DNA from: Oreohelix idahoensis
Lineage: Eukaryota > Mollusca > Gastropoda > Stylommatophora > Oreohelicidae
DNA length: 64,000 nucleotides
Reading direction: 5' to 3'
Assembly: GCA_024509875.1 (NCBI GenBank)
Contig: JAMPIV010019842.1
Span: 1 to 64,000, forward strand
Shown: piece after piece, positions 32,550 through 44,275 of the stretch
Position numbering within the stretch: position 1 is the stretch's first letter
Layout of the letters: every line of letters begins with the position of its first letter
Made by a program: the position numbers and the translations under genes
Notes under the pieces: model-generated
Databases searched by the model: none
Seen by the model: only the letters and a program-made list of their open reading frames with translations
What the model was told of the DNA's origin: nothing

Positions 32550-32800
32550 ATTGTCATTAGTATGGTTTGGCCATGTCTGCAGAGTGAGAGAAGATTGGCT
32601 TACACTTCAAGCATGGGAAACTAAGAGCCAGGGATCCAGACCTCCAGGACGACCCAGACCCCCAGGAGGACAACATTAGACAATCTTTGATGGACGGAGG
32701 AGTAGAATGGAACCAGACCAGGAGGAAGACAGACGATAGGATAAGATTGCGCTCTCTTTCAAGCCTCTACACCTTATGATAGAAGAGGAACGACTAAGTG
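32550..32800 (+). pseudogene. LINE 3' end remnant (plus strand)
   Basis: The plus-strand translation includes VWFGHVCRVREDW, then SQGSRPPGRPRPP, and in a shifted frame a final segment ending like SFKPLHLM. This is the same WFGH...GRP tail as at 18600-18860, but diverged and frame-broken. No RT domain precedes it. Confidence 0.55.
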
Positions 32801-32942
32801 AGTCATTAGTCTTGTATTTATGTTGTTTTACTTATTCTTTTCTTCTTGTCTAGAGCATTTTTTTTAATTTGTCACGTTTGTTAGTCACCGTGGTGTGTTT
32901 AGTAATGGTCGACATCTGCGCACTTTAATTCCCATAAATTAT

Positions 32943-33132
32943 GTATAGCTTCATTGTGTCTTACTTCCTGTATCACAAAAAGTGTTTCTTGGATGCACAT
33001 GTCAGTGTCGTGAACACTTATCACCTTGTTACACTCTCACCTCCAATTACAACTAGAAAACAAACTATAACTAATTACTAAGAATGTAACCAGCAATAAT
33101 AAAACCAACACATGGAGAATGGGATCGGAATC
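32943..33132 (-). repeat. Dispersed repeat, partner of 61845-62022
   Basis: The reverse complement of this segment aligns with 61845-62022 over about 180 bases. Shared blocks include TTATTATTGCTGGTTAC, TAATTAGTTATAGTT, TTGGAGGTGAGAGTGTA and GACATGTGCAT. The pair is clearly homologous but diverged. The family is not recognised; it could be an old SINE, MITE or solo LTR. Confidence 0.75.
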
Positions 33133-33217
33133 AGACTTGAACATGAAAGTGGGCAGGGAGATAACCTCGACAGTTGCCACAGACCAGAAAGGATCGGCAC
33201 GTGATAACTGGAGAACA

Positions 33218-33763
33218 ATGTTACATAGGATGAGACAGGATGAGATAGGATGAAGGTTGTGACAATATAACAATGTTACATAGGATGAGATAGGATAAAG
33301 GTTGTGACAATATAACAATGTTACATAAGATGAGATAGGATGAAGGTAGTGACAATAGAACAATGTTACATAGGATGAGATAGGAAGAAGGTTGTGACAA
33401 TAGAACAATGTTACATAGGATGAGATAGGATGAAGGTTGAGACAATAGAACAGTGTTACATAGGATAAGATAGGATGAGGGTTGTGACAATAGAACAATG
33501 TTACATAGGATGAAATAGGATGAGGGTTGTGACAATAGAACAATGTTACATAGGATGAGATACGATGAGGGTTGTGACAATAGAACAGTGTTACATAGGA
33601 TGAGATAGGATGAAGGTTGTGACAATAGAACAATGTTACATAGGATGAGATAGGATGAGGGTTGTGACAATAGAACAATGTTACATAGGATGAGATAGGA
33701 TGAGGGTTGTGACAATAGAACAATGCTACATAGGATGAGATAGGATGAAGGTTGTGACAATAG
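33218..33763. repeat. 45-bp minisatellite, about 12 copies
   Basis: The unit ACAATGTTACATAGGATGAG continuing ATAGGATGAAGGTTGTGACAATAGA repeats with a 45-bp period and few point differences. Because 45 is a multiple of three, long stop-free translations appear on the minus strand (SSYVTLFYCHNPHP repeats); they are by-products of the repeat and not listed as genes. Confidence 0.95.
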
Positions 33764-34163
33764 ACACAATAAAAGTAGAAAACAAAAGCTGTTCCAATGA
33801 CTAGCCATATTCATACATCGCTATATAATTATTGTAGTATACTATATGATCTGAGATGTCAAAGACTAAAATCCCACATGGTAAACTACGGTGGTCCGAT
33901 ATGGCTCGCTAGAATAGCCAAGATGTCTGATGACCTAAGAGATATTTTATAAGTACACATGTAGGATTGACATAAATGCGCGTTTGTTTAATAGACAACA
34001 TCATTCCAGAAATGACGGCTGGAGTCACTTACTGAAAGTCACAATAACTTAAAAAATAACACCAACCAAAGTGAAAAGACACAACCTGGAGGAATAATAC
34101 AGAACAATGCATACATGTGGCTGGGAACCTCATCTTGTACCATTAATTGTTACAGAAACCACA

Positions 34164-34422
34164 CATGCTTTAGTGTAGGCTGCCTACAAGGTGACCAGCT
34201 GTATTAGTGGATCCATGCTTTAGTGTAGGCTGCCTACAAGGTGACCAGCTGTATTGGTGGATCCATGCTTTACTGTAGGCTGCCTACAAGGGGGACCAGC
34301 TGTATTGGTGGATCCATGCTTTAGTGTAGGCTGCCTACAAGGGGACCAGCTGTATTGGTGGATCCATGCTTTAGTGTAGGCTGCCTACATGATGGGCCAG
34401 CTGTATTGGTGGATCCATGCTC
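34164..34422. repeat. 50-bp minisatellite, about 5 copies
   Basis: CATGCTTTAGTGTAGGCTGC followed by CTACAAGGTGACCAGCTG and TATTGGTGGATC repeats five times with a 50-51-bp period; the last copy is more diverged. Confidence 0.9.
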
Positions 34423-34564
34423 CATAAGGCGATTTAGGGAAATGAATGAATCATACATAATCAGGAATTATCACACTTTACAAAAACATGTACTGATATA
34501 ACCGACAGATTCAGGAATATGAATGAATAAATGATACATATTGTCAAGAGATTTAATAACATTG

Positions 34565-34569
34565 CTCTG
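34565..34569. repeat. Target-site duplication of family B, left copy
   Basis: CTCTG immediately precedes the TGTTAAG start of the left LTR and recurs at 41450-41454 directly after the right LTR. Confidence 0.85.
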
Positions 34570-35827
34570 TGTTAAGTTGCTTCAGTTTATTAAAGTCCTT
34601 ACGCTAGTTGTTAAGTATTCTTTTTGTGTAGTGCTCTTTGTTAAACTCTCATATGTGTAGCCTGGCATCAATGTAGAGGTAAAGGCTTCTTATAAACGCC
34701 ACACAGGCTACCAGTGGTCAAGGTTGTTGAAGTTGTTACTGACAGGATGATATGTGAATTGGGTAACACACCCGTAAGAGTTCATCACTGTAGAAGTATG
34801 TCCTTGTTATCTGTAGGAGTGTGGGTGGTTATTTCATAGCACAGTACACCGTTCATACCACACTCAGAAGTCAATGAAACGTTGGAAACGACTGGTGAAG
34901 TTTCACATAGTTTAATACTAGACAATAGTGACATACGTTGACATCAGACAATTACACTCTCATATAAGCACATTTAACATCATGTAGATAGCATCAACTC
35001 ACAGTCTTCAACACCACGAAGACTCAGCATGTAGAACTTGGCTACAAACAAGCCGCGCAAATGGCGCGCTTTCAAATGACTACTGTTCTCTGACTTTGTG
35101 TGACCAAACCGGCCATGTTGATCTAGCTACAACATATACCGCACGAATGGCGGGCTACAAAAGACTACTGTTCTCTGATTTCTTGTGACCAAACAGGGCA
35201 TGTAGATCTAGGCTACAAAATAAGCGCCTCTTAAATGGCGGGAGTTTTAAATGTCCAATAACAGTCTCCTATATTTAATACATCTCCGCCCTCGGAGTAT
35301 GCCACCTCAATAATAAAGTTCTGGGCTACAAGATTAGATTCAAAGATATCTTTACCTGACTGCCGTCCAGGAATAAGACACAACATAATTTTCACATCCA
35401 TGGCTTTACAGACATAAGCCAGAATTATCACTGGGGAAAACTTGAATATCCTCTAACAAAAGGCTCCATTCTCCCGAATAATAATCAGAGACCAAACGCT
35501 GAACTTCTCAGCTCGGAAACCCCAAGTCGACTCTCGGAAAAGACAGTCTTCTCGACCCGCCTAAAATCATCGCGCATGCATAAGCCCTGAGTCGAGATTA
35601 CCCACGGACAATCCAGAGCGTTCCGTGAAACCACCGGAAGAACGCTCCCTATATGGCCAACTGAATAATACATATCCTAATATGGACATCCGAAAAATGG
35701 ACATTGTACAGCCAAGAGAAATAACCACTAAATCTCACCCCGTAACAAAAATATACAACCAGTGGTTTCCCTTTGACTACAGAATACAAAAGTACAAAAT
35801 CCTCATCTTAAACAGCTAACTGTAACA
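34570..35827 (-). repeat. Left LTR (3' LTR) of family B
   Basis: This 1258-bp repeat starts TGTTAAGTTG and ends CTGTAACA. It aligns end to end with 40193-41449, with scattered substitutions. Confidence 0.93.
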
Positions 35828-35877
35828 GTTTACTGCACCCCCCGTGGAAAAAAATGATAACATCATTTTTTTTTTGA
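35828..35877 (-). promoter_or_regulatory. Polypurine tract, U-box and stem-loop of family B
   Basis: On the plus strand the LTR is followed by GTTTACTGCACCCCCCGTGG, an A run, ATGATAACATCAT and a T run. In element orientation this reads as an A/T stem-loop, T-run and G6 next to the 3' LTR. It closely matches the arrangement at 9724-9775 of family C. Confidence 0.65.
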
Positions 35878-37019
35878 AAACAAAATTACAATGACTGGAA
35901 AACCAAAGGAGAGGCGGAAGCATAGCAATATGTACCTATAAGTATATAAAGTCAGAAACACAAGCGTATAAATAGTACTAAGAAAAAGTAGAAAAGGACG
36001 ACGGGTAAACAAAGACAAGATGGGATACGAAAAGAGGGAGAAAAGAAGAAGGTAGTAAAATTAAGACATGGTAGTCAATATACAATAAGCAATGCATATA
36101 ATAATTATATAACCGCGTACATGACAAACTAAATTAATATACACACCAAAACAAAACATGATAATCCAGATAACCGGCCCACAACGCATAAATGAAGCGC
36201 AGCTAGAAAGCATCAACACATACATTGCCATAACATAAGGAAATACTGAAGCACAATAAAGCGTCGGGTGAGAACAAAAAAATTATCTCACAACCTTAGA
36301 GAGACCATGTTCTCACAATCGCACAATGAAGTGCTACGAAAATTACATAAATATGACTTCATATATCCCCAAAAAATATTACAGTATAGCCGTATCTCGC
36401 AATGATGATTTACAAAAGTTGAGGTGTCATTACCATATAACCTTTTAGCATCAATGTACAGCAATATACAGACACCTATATATATATAACCTCGAAAGGT
36501 TATTATATCATAGTACCATATATTAACATACTATCATATGTCAATGTACAATAGTCTAAATTAACAAGTAGGAATCTTCGACGTTTGCAGGAGTTCCGGA
36601 ACATATAGTACAGCAGTGGGTACCACCGACATCTGACGAAGCGTCCAATGTCACAAGATAAGCAAGGATGTCACATCTTAACATAGCTGGCAAACAGTTG
36701 AGACTCCTCATTTAACAGCACAGATTCGCTGTGAGAAAATACAAATGATACACTATGTTTGATAAACGTAGGATTTTATAATGTACAACAGTCAATCCTA
36801 CATCTTTTTTTATAAAATGTGGCTATGTAAACTTTTGTCCTATGTATGTATATAACTAAACCTTCCTCCACTACTCTACAACAATAGCAGAGAAAGTAGT
36901 ACAGACTATTCTAGAGTCTTAACTTAACAGGATCATAGAAATGTACTACTCGAGTGTTAATCTATGAGCACTATATCTAGTTAACCCCGAAATCTATAAA
37001 GAGATCTAGGAAATGAGAG
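35878..37019 (-). other. Non-coding 3' internal region of family B
   Basis: This is AT-rich sequence between the last pol remnant and the polypurine tract. No integrase motif or other coding signal was seen on either strand. Confidence 0.5.
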
Positions 37020-37094
37020 TTACGTAGAATCATGTGGGCAACGGGACAGTATATCTGCTATTACATTATCCGAACCACGGATAGCTCGTACTGA
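37020..37094 (-). pseudogene. RNase H terminal remnant of family B
   Basis: The minus-strand translation SVRAIRGSDNVIADILSRCP matches the last conserved motif of gypsy-type RNase H (G.DN..AD.LSR) and is followed by HDST-stop. It lies only about 380 bases after the end of the Gag-protease ORF, too short for RT and RNase H, so the bulk of both has been deleted. The sequence between (37095-37473) reads as hydrophobic random-looking protein and has no RT motif. Confidence 0.75.
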
Positions 37095-37473
37095 AAAGTG
37101 AAAAGGGCTGTAGCATAATAACATACCGGTGTAGATCATAGTCGTGAGTATACTCATAATACCCACGACAAAAGGTAAATCTAGAGGATAGTAATAATGA
37201 CTAAAAGCGACTTGATGGTTGACATTCTGAGATTCTGTGCAAGACAAAGGAAATGTCGTTGATACATGCATACATCTTAAAGGCTGAACTGAAGTTACAG
37301 CCTGAGTACCGGACAAAGAAAAAAGCAAGGAGCATACCATAAAGATGCAAAAACTAACAGCAGTAAACTTGGACCTGCGTCGAAGTTTAAAAGACAGATA
37401 TGGTAAGTGCGACAAAAAGTCGTAAAGAACGAAGATACTGAGCTAACCGGCCCAGTAAGAACAGTAAAGAAGT

Positions 37474-39186
37474 TCATAAAGTACAGATTGTACTAACAAG
37501 TGAGTTCGTACATGTAGTAAAGGAAACACTCGTCATTGCAGCAAAGAAGTTGCAATCAACGTGACTGGATATAGATTCCGTCGGAGCCACAAAGTCAGTG
37601 TGTGTATCAGACAAAATCGACAGATCTTCTTCTACAATTGTAGTTAAAAAAGAGTCAAAGTTAGAGTTGCGACGTACTGAAGTATGTCGAACTGGGCTAA
37701 AAGAAGCACCAAAATTAGCATGATGAACAATCATATCATCAATACTAGAAGATTGCACCACATTAGTAGAATGTATCACGTTAGAAGAATGAACCTGGTG
37801 AAAAGATTTGGGCATTGTCCCTAAGGAAGAAACAGTAAGGTTATGTTGCTGTTCCCAAGCAGCAATTTGTACTGGTGTACAAACCTTTACACCATGTATA
37901 TGTCCGACAGTCAGGTCGGCGATAGGTGCTCTAAGCAGACATGCGTGTATATAACCAGTGAAAAACGGTGTGGCAATGTGGACTATGGCAGTCGGAAAAG
38001 TCTCAACTGTACCACCGAATGTCACACATTGCATCATATTACCAGTTGCACAGGATGGATGAACTAGAGACTGTCTATTTCCAACAGTTGTGCATCCAGA
38101 ATCAAAGAGAACTGACACTGAATTATTGTTCACTAATCCTTTATGAAGTATAGGAGACCCTCTTCTATCATGCACCGATAAGGCAGGAAGAGGAGGTAGA
38201 GGATGACCGCAACTCAAGGTAGTTATCGCTGTAGGATTAAACAAAGTTGTGCACTCCGGGCACTGAGATGCTCTCTCAAAATTGAAAGCAGAGCAAGCAG
38301 TAACTTTAGGGATAGTATTATCTTTGTTACCTTGATTATTAACACCCTGGGGCTCTTTTTGAGCAAAATTAGCTTGGCGAAATGATCTATCATTTGTAGA
38401 TCTATTGTTATCTTGCGATCTATCGCGTCTATCATCTCTATTGCAACTATTGTTATTTCCTCTATTGAAATTATTGTTCTGGTTTGAATCCCAGTTTTCA
38501 TAGTTGCGATTGCCATTTTCCCTTTGATCAGAATATCTATTAAATGGGTTTTGTTGTCTCCGTGAAAAATTATTATAGGTTGGATAGTTTTTATTGAAGC
38601 TACCCCTACGAAAGTTTCCATAATTGTTGGAACTAAAATTGTGAGGCCCGTTAGATTGCCTCCAGTTCCTTGAAGAAGAATCATCATTAGATGGACCCCC
38701 TTGATTCTGTCCAAAATTACGATTACTCTTCCTATCAAAATTGTGCTGAGCACCTTGATATTTACGACGAAAATTAGGACCATATGGTGCTGCTGAAGCC
38801 ACCGGTAAATTTTCTTTGACTTTAGAAATGCTAACAGTTACATTTGCGTGTGCAGTGACATACTGGCAACAATATTCTTCCATATCTTTTAAGTTCTTAG
38901 GCTTACGCTCATGTCAAAAGGCAAGAAAAGGCTCATTAACTGATGACATGACTTTGTCACGAAGCAATAAGTCCATAAGAGCTTCATATGTGTGTTCAGT
39001 CTTTGAAAGCTCAACCCAACGTGAGAACGTATAACGTATCTTTGAGATAAATTCCGAAAATTCTACCCCAGTTTTTGGTAGCATAGTCTTAAAGCGAAGA
39101 CGATAACCGTCTTCATTAAGCTGATATTTTTTTAATAAGGCTGCTCTGACAACATCATAGTTATTTTTGTCAGGACCCTCTACCAT
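37474..39186 (-). pseudogene. Gag (partial capsid, nucleocapsid) and aspartic protease of family B
   Basis: One frame runs from 39186 to 37474 with a single in-frame TGA at about 38914-38916. The first 90 residues are the middle and end of a capsid: ALLKKYQLNEDGYRLRFKTM, then FSEFISKIRYTFSRWVEL and YEALMDLLLRDKVM, a SCAN-like pattern. After the stop comes EEYCCQYVTAHANV, then a long N/R/S-rich basic region (residues about 35-190 of the second part) with RNYENWDSNQ. The protease motif VLFDSGCTT is at about 258-266 of that part. There is no CCHC knuckle, but C-P-E-C...C-G-H at about 208-227 may bind zinc. The capsid N-terminus is missing, so the gene is broken at both ends as well as by the stop. 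Confidence 0.85.
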
Positions 39187-40192
39187 ACTTCTTATTGTGC
39201 ATATAATCTTGACAGTGTATAATAAAAGTGAATAATATCAGCAAGCATGACAAGGACTGTATACAAATAACAAATGAAAACGTTCGCAGGAATCAAAAGA
39301 ACAATAAAGCAAAACTAAAAGGAAATGTAACAAAATTTGTAAAGACAACTGCGAATAATTACAATAAGACAATGACAACACAGTGTATAAACAAAAAGGT
39401 GTATAGAAATAAACGATAGGAAGGTGAGGCAGACAAATGCAAACACATTAATCAAAACCAAAGAACAGAGAAAAATATAACGTAAACAACACTAACACAT
39501 CTCGTCACAACTAAAAAAAAATATCAGCAACAAAAGTCGCCTGCAATTTCCACTGTAGGAAATTTGCTTTAGTCCCTAAAGAACGCTGTCGAACACCCTC
39601 GGTAAAGTGGGATATTCTACGACAGTCACCGCCCAATTGAACCCGCTGACAAAGAACATATACCTTGTATAACATAAAAGATAGATAAACATTTAACATA
39701 CAGATATGGGAAGGCTTAATTACGATATATATATAGGCACAGTCTACAACAACGAACAGTTACTTATCTTAAGCTGTCGAAAAAACATTTTCCTGGCCTC
39801 CGAGATAGCAGCAATGAAGACACAGGAACTGGCCTTGAACAACAGCAAACATAGTTCAGCGAGACGAAGATCCAACGCTGAAGGGATCAACAACTTTATG
39901 ACTCAAGGCGTCTAGAACATGTAGAACTTGCAGAAAATCCGGACTGGCAACACTGTAACTTGATTGGCATAATACTTGACAGGTTCGAGAACTGACACGA
40001 AGAGCACTTCCAGACGATGATGACGAAAATTGCACTATATAGATGACAGCATTAAGCTTGCTAACCACTCTTGCAGAATCATAGTGGTAGTTCAGGAATA
40101 TAAATAATGTTATCATCAATTATTCCGTTGCAGAACTTGACAAGTGCGAATGTCGTAAGGTATCAGAGGCCGAAAAAACTGGTCCACCAGTT
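39187..40192 (-). other. 5' leader of family B, no gene seen
   Basis: About 1 kb lies between the 5' LTR and the first capsid residues. The capsid N-terminus expected here was not found in any frame. On the minus strand TGGTGGACCAG begins three bases inside the LTR and could be the primer-binding site; it also forms a short palindrome ACTGG-TCCA-CCAGT. Confidence 0.45.
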
Positions 40193-41449
40193 TGTTAAGG
40201 TATTTAAGTGTGTTAAAATCCTTACGCTAGTTGTTAAGTATTCTTTTTGTGTAGTGCTCTTTGTTAAACTCTCATATGTGTAGCCTGGCATCAATGCAGA
40301 GGTAAAGGCTTCTTATAAACGTCACACAAGCTACCAGAGGTCAAGGTTGTTGAAGTTGTTACTGACAGGATGATATGTGGTTTGGGTAACACACCCGTAA
40401 GAGTTCATCACTGTAGAAGTATGTCCTTGTTATTTGTAGGAGTGTGGGTGGTTATTTCATAGCAGAGTACACCGTTCATACCACACTCAGAAGTCAATGA
40501 AACGTTGTAAACAACTGGTGACGTTTCAGATAGGTTAATACTGGACAATAGTGACATACGTTGACATCAGACAATTACACTGTCATATAAGCACATTTAA
40601 CATCATGTAGATAGCATCAACTCATAGTCTTCAACACCACGAAGACTCAGCATGTAGAACCTGGCTACAAACAAGCCGCGCAAATGGCGCGCTTCAAATG
40701 ACTACTGTTCTCTGACTTCTTGTGACCAAACCGGTCATATAGATCTAGCTACAAAATATACCGCACAAATGGCGGGCTACAAAAGACTACTGTTCTCTGA
40801 CTTCTTGTGACCAAACCGGTCATGTAGATCTAGGCTACAAAATAAGCGCCTCTTAAATGGCGGGGGTTTCAAATGTCTAATAACAGTCTCCTATTTTTAA
40901 TACATCTCCGCACCCGGAGTAAGCCACCTCAATATAAAAATTCTGGGCTACAAGATTAGATTCAAAGATATCTTTACCTGACTGCCGTCCAGGAATAAGA
41001 CACAACACAATTTTCACATCCATGGCTTTACAGACATAAGCCAGAATTATCACTGGGGAAAACTTGAATATCCTCTAACAAAAGGCTAAATTCCCCCGAA
41101 TAATAGTCAGAGACCAAACGATGAACTTCTCAGCTCGGAAACCCCAAGTCAACTCTCGGAAAAGACAGTCTTCTCGACCCGCCTAAAATCATCGCGCATG
41201 CGTAAGCCCTGAGTCGAGCTTACCCATGGACAATCCAGAGCGTTCCGTGAAAACACTGCAAAAACGCTCCCTATATGGCCAACTGAATAATACATATCCT
41301 AATATGGACATCCGAAAAATGGACATTGTCCAGCCAAGAGAAATAACCACTAAATCTCACCCCGTAACAAAAATATACAACCAGTGGGTTCCCTTTGACC
41401 ACAGAATACAAAAGTACAAAATCTTCATCTTAAACAGCTAACAGTAACA
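40193..41449 (-). repeat. Right LTR (5' LTR) of family B
   Basis: This 1257-bp repeat starts TGTTAAGGTA and ends CAGTAACA and is the direct-repeat partner of 34570-35827. Confidence 0.93.
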
Positions 41450-41454
41450 CTCTG
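41450..41454. repeat. Target-site duplication of family B, right copy
   Basis: CTCTG follows the right LTR directly and matches 34565-34569 exactly. Confidence 0.85.
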
Positions 41455-42164
41455 CAGTGATGGTCCAACAGTGGCCAAAGTTTAGAGTATCTACTGAGAG
41501 TCTTCAAAGGTCTCTACCTTTCGCTCAGTGTTACTCTTGGCAGAGATGTGAACTGAAGAATTGTGCATCAATTCTAGGGCGCCTCATAGGAATTTAAATA
41601 AATCAAGTACTACGGCTGATAGGATCCAGGTACGTGTAATTTTTGTATATGTCCTGACCTTCTATGAGTTAGGATTTTCCTCGTTCTGATGATCCCCCAA
41701 CAGATTTAACTCTGTAAAATATTAATTGAATAGCTCTGTTATAAGTATTTAAAATGACTTAGACATACGGGTGTATTTCACTCAAAATGACTAAATCAAC
41801 AATACATTTGTATATTTACAGATAACAAAATTTAATAGTCAATTATTGAAAAAAAAATTGTAAAATAAAAAAAGGTGCGTTGAATTTAGATAGAGTCTTT
41901 AAAATGTCTTCATAGATAATGGTCTGATTTGAAAAAAAAAGTATTTCTGCTTTAAAAAATAGAGTGTTCACTTGGCAGTTTTGAATGGGAACTTAGCTGT
42001 CAGTGTAATTGCTGGTTGGTTTCTGCTCCATCCGATGCTTATTCTTTGCAGGTTATGAACTGGTTCACTCTCGTCATTTGTCAAGTCTGGTGGCCGAAAC
42101 ACGTTCCTCGAGTAACATGACGTAATTGTGAAGAAGGTCCAGCGTCTGTTAAGACATTCTAAGT
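41455..42164. other. No gene seen to the right of element B
   Basis: This is AT-rich sequence with short A runs. I found no coding signal or repeat partner within the window. Confidence 0.4.
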
Positions 42165-42405
42165 ATAATAATTACAGTTTCAAACCAGTGTAAATGTCTA
42201 TGTAAACATATTTTATTTAAAATTAATGAAAGTATTTAAGCTTTTCAATCGGTAAAAATGTAAATGAAAACATATTCAATTTATATTCTGAACACTTTTC
42301 TAACAGTGGAAATGTAAATGTAAACATATTCTATCTGTACTTTTAACCTTTCATTTAAATGTAAAGTAAATATAAAGCTATTCAATTTAAATGTAAAGAA
42401 AGTTT
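42165..42405 (+). repeat. Dispersed repeat, partner of 63490-63710
   Basis: It shares blocks with 63490-63710 in the same orientation: AACCAGTGTAA, TCTATGT, AATTTATATT, GAACACTTTTC, AGTGGA.ATGTA, TAAACATA.TCTATC and TTTCATTTAAAT. It is diverged but colinear. It may be a MITE or a solo LTR fragment; the ends are not defined. Confidence 0.6.
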
Positions 42406-43930
42406 TCTCTCGAGGGATTACGTTTTATTTTCATAAAAGGTAAATTCTGAGTTAAATGGGATGGAGGAATAGGAAGATAGGGGGGCACATAGGTATGTGT
42501 CGGAAAATATATACCCAGGAAAGCGTTTCGTTTCTATTCTTTTACCATAGTTGTTGGTGGTACCAGGATTGTACTAATCCCTGGAACAAAGTGAGGGTAG
42601 AAGTGGACTGACGTAGAAACGAGGGACTAGCTTGGCAGTTACTCCTTGACATTTCTGGGAAAGTGTGCGCCTTTAATCTTGATCAGAGACGCGAGAATTC
42701 CAGTGACCTATCTGCACAGAACCAACCCATCAGCGGGAGCAGAACATATCATAGGAAGTTAGGTAGCCCTATAAGCTACCAAGTCTTCTTCTTATTTAAT
42801 CCTTAGCAGCCGACCATCAAAGCGGTCATTGGCCATCACGCCTGGTGGCGTCTTGTAGGGCAAACACAAATTGATTTCACTTTGCTCGGTCGGTGGCCAT
42901 CCTTCGTACAGTGCCCCAACTCTCGTTCATTCTTTGCATCTCAGCCTCCACAGTCCTCCACCAAGTTGTTTTTGGTCGGTCTCTCTTTCGTTTTCCTTCA
43001 GGGTTCCATAGCATCGCTGTTCTGGTGATGGCATTGGGGTCTCCTCTGCGGGCATGGCCAACCCAGCTCCAGCGTCTGCCAGCTATGAAGGTGTGCATGT
43101 CCTCTTGCTTGCTTCGAGTAAGCAGATCTTGGTTGGTGATGGTATTCGGTCAAAAGATTCGGTGAATTTTTCTAAGGTATGTTGTGCAAAAAGAGGACAA
43201 TTTCGACATTTCCTTCTCTGCAACCCTCCAGCATTCCACACCATACAGAAGCACAGAAAGCACACAGCTCTGATAGAATCTTTCTTTTGTGCTTGTGCTG
43301 TACTGAGAGGACTTCCAGATGTTGTTTATATTAAAAAAGGCTGTTCTTGCGTTGTTTATTCTGTTGTTGATGTCCTTGCTTGCTACGCCGTCTGGTGTTA
43401 CTATGCATTCTAGGTATGTAAAGGTGTCTGTGTACCAGTTGCTGATTCATTACTGATATGGGCTCAGGGTTGCTCACATTGCGCGCCATGACCTCTGTAT
43501 TCTTTAGATTGATGTTCAAGCCCACCTGCTGGCTATACTTATTAAGTCTATCCGTCTTTTTCTGGATGTATTGATGTGAATGTGCTAGCAGTGCAATAAC
43601 ATCTGCATATTCCAGATCTTAAAATGTAGAAAATGTAGTCCATGTTATTCCTCTTGGACTGCCCTCTGTTGTCTGGCGCATCACCCAGTCTATGACTGTT
43701 GAAAATAGAGTGGTTGATAAGGGGCATCCATGTCGTACTCCTGTTTTCCCTTCAAAGGTTAGGTTGCTCTGCCCAGCGCTACACGTAAAGTTGTCATAGA
43801 GGCTTTTTATGTTTGACACTATGCAGCTTGGAATTCCATACGCCCTCAGTATTTTCCATTAACTGTCCCTATGTATACTGTTAAAAGGCTTTTCAAAATC
43901 AACGAAATTAATGTACAGCTGTCTTTGCCA

Positions 43931-43938
43931 TTCTGAGC
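43931..43938. repeat. SINE target-site duplication, left copy
   Basis: TTCTGAGC here and at 44268-44275 flanks the insertion. Removing the insertion and one copy restores continuity of the LINE sequence across the codons for HCSE and WQR. Confidence 0.8.
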
Positions 43939-44267
43939 CTTATAACACATAAGGAAGGGAAACCCGAGGCCTGTAAACAGTAAATAAATATTAGACAAAC
44001 ATAAAGGTATGTTTTCAGGCACTCGTAAGAAATAAAGAAGTAGAACACTAGACAACAGAAACACAACAGACGTGAGTGGCTTACCCAGGACTCGAACCCA
44101 GGACCTTCCGGGCGACAACCCCGCCTATGCAAGCGAATCACACTATCCTCTCTGTCATCTAGGCATCACTAAAAATGATGCTTCGATGACGGGTCATTAG
44201 TGCGAACCGCAAGACATAACACCGGAAATTTACCATCGGCAGTCCAACCTATTAATGACGCAATCAC
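43939..44267 (-). mobile_element. tRNA-derived SINE inserted in the LINE
   Basis: The insertion is 329 bp with an 8-bp target duplication. On the minus strand a tRNA-like segment lies at about 44080-44165: GACAGAGAGGATAGTGTGAT resembles an A box region, and GGGTTCGAGTCCTGGG is a very good RNA polymerase III B box. A non-tRNA body follows (CCACTCACGTCTGTTGTGTT and onward) and the element ends CCTTATGTGTTATAAG. About 100 bases of another sequence precede the tRNA-like part, with a second B-box-like GGTTCGCACTA, so the element could be composite. The SINE family is not identified. Confidence 0.75.
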
Positions 44268-44275
44268 TTCTGAGC
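44268..44275. repeat. SINE target-site duplication, right copy
   Basis: TTCTGAGC matches 43931-43938 exactly. Confidence 0.8.

Larger units (their letters stand above)
34570..41449 (-). mobile_element. LTR retrotransposon with pol deletion (family B)
   Basis: The element has two direct repeats of about 1.26 kb with TGTTA...TAACA ends and an exact 5-bp target duplication (CTCTG), so the boundaries are defined to the base. In minus orientation the internal region (40192 to 35828) encodes part of capsid, an N/R-rich nucleocapsid region and a DSG protease, then only the last residues of RNase H. RT proper and integrase are missing. It is therefore non-autonomous, although the LTRs are still very similar to each other. 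Confidence 0.92.

Noticed and set aside
33037..33814. Two long minus-strand ORFs (228 and 197 aa) of a SSYVTLFYCHNPHP-type repeat
   Set aside because: They are translations of the 45-bp minisatellite, whose period is a multiple of three, so several frames stay open; unlike a gene there is no unique sequence or start context.
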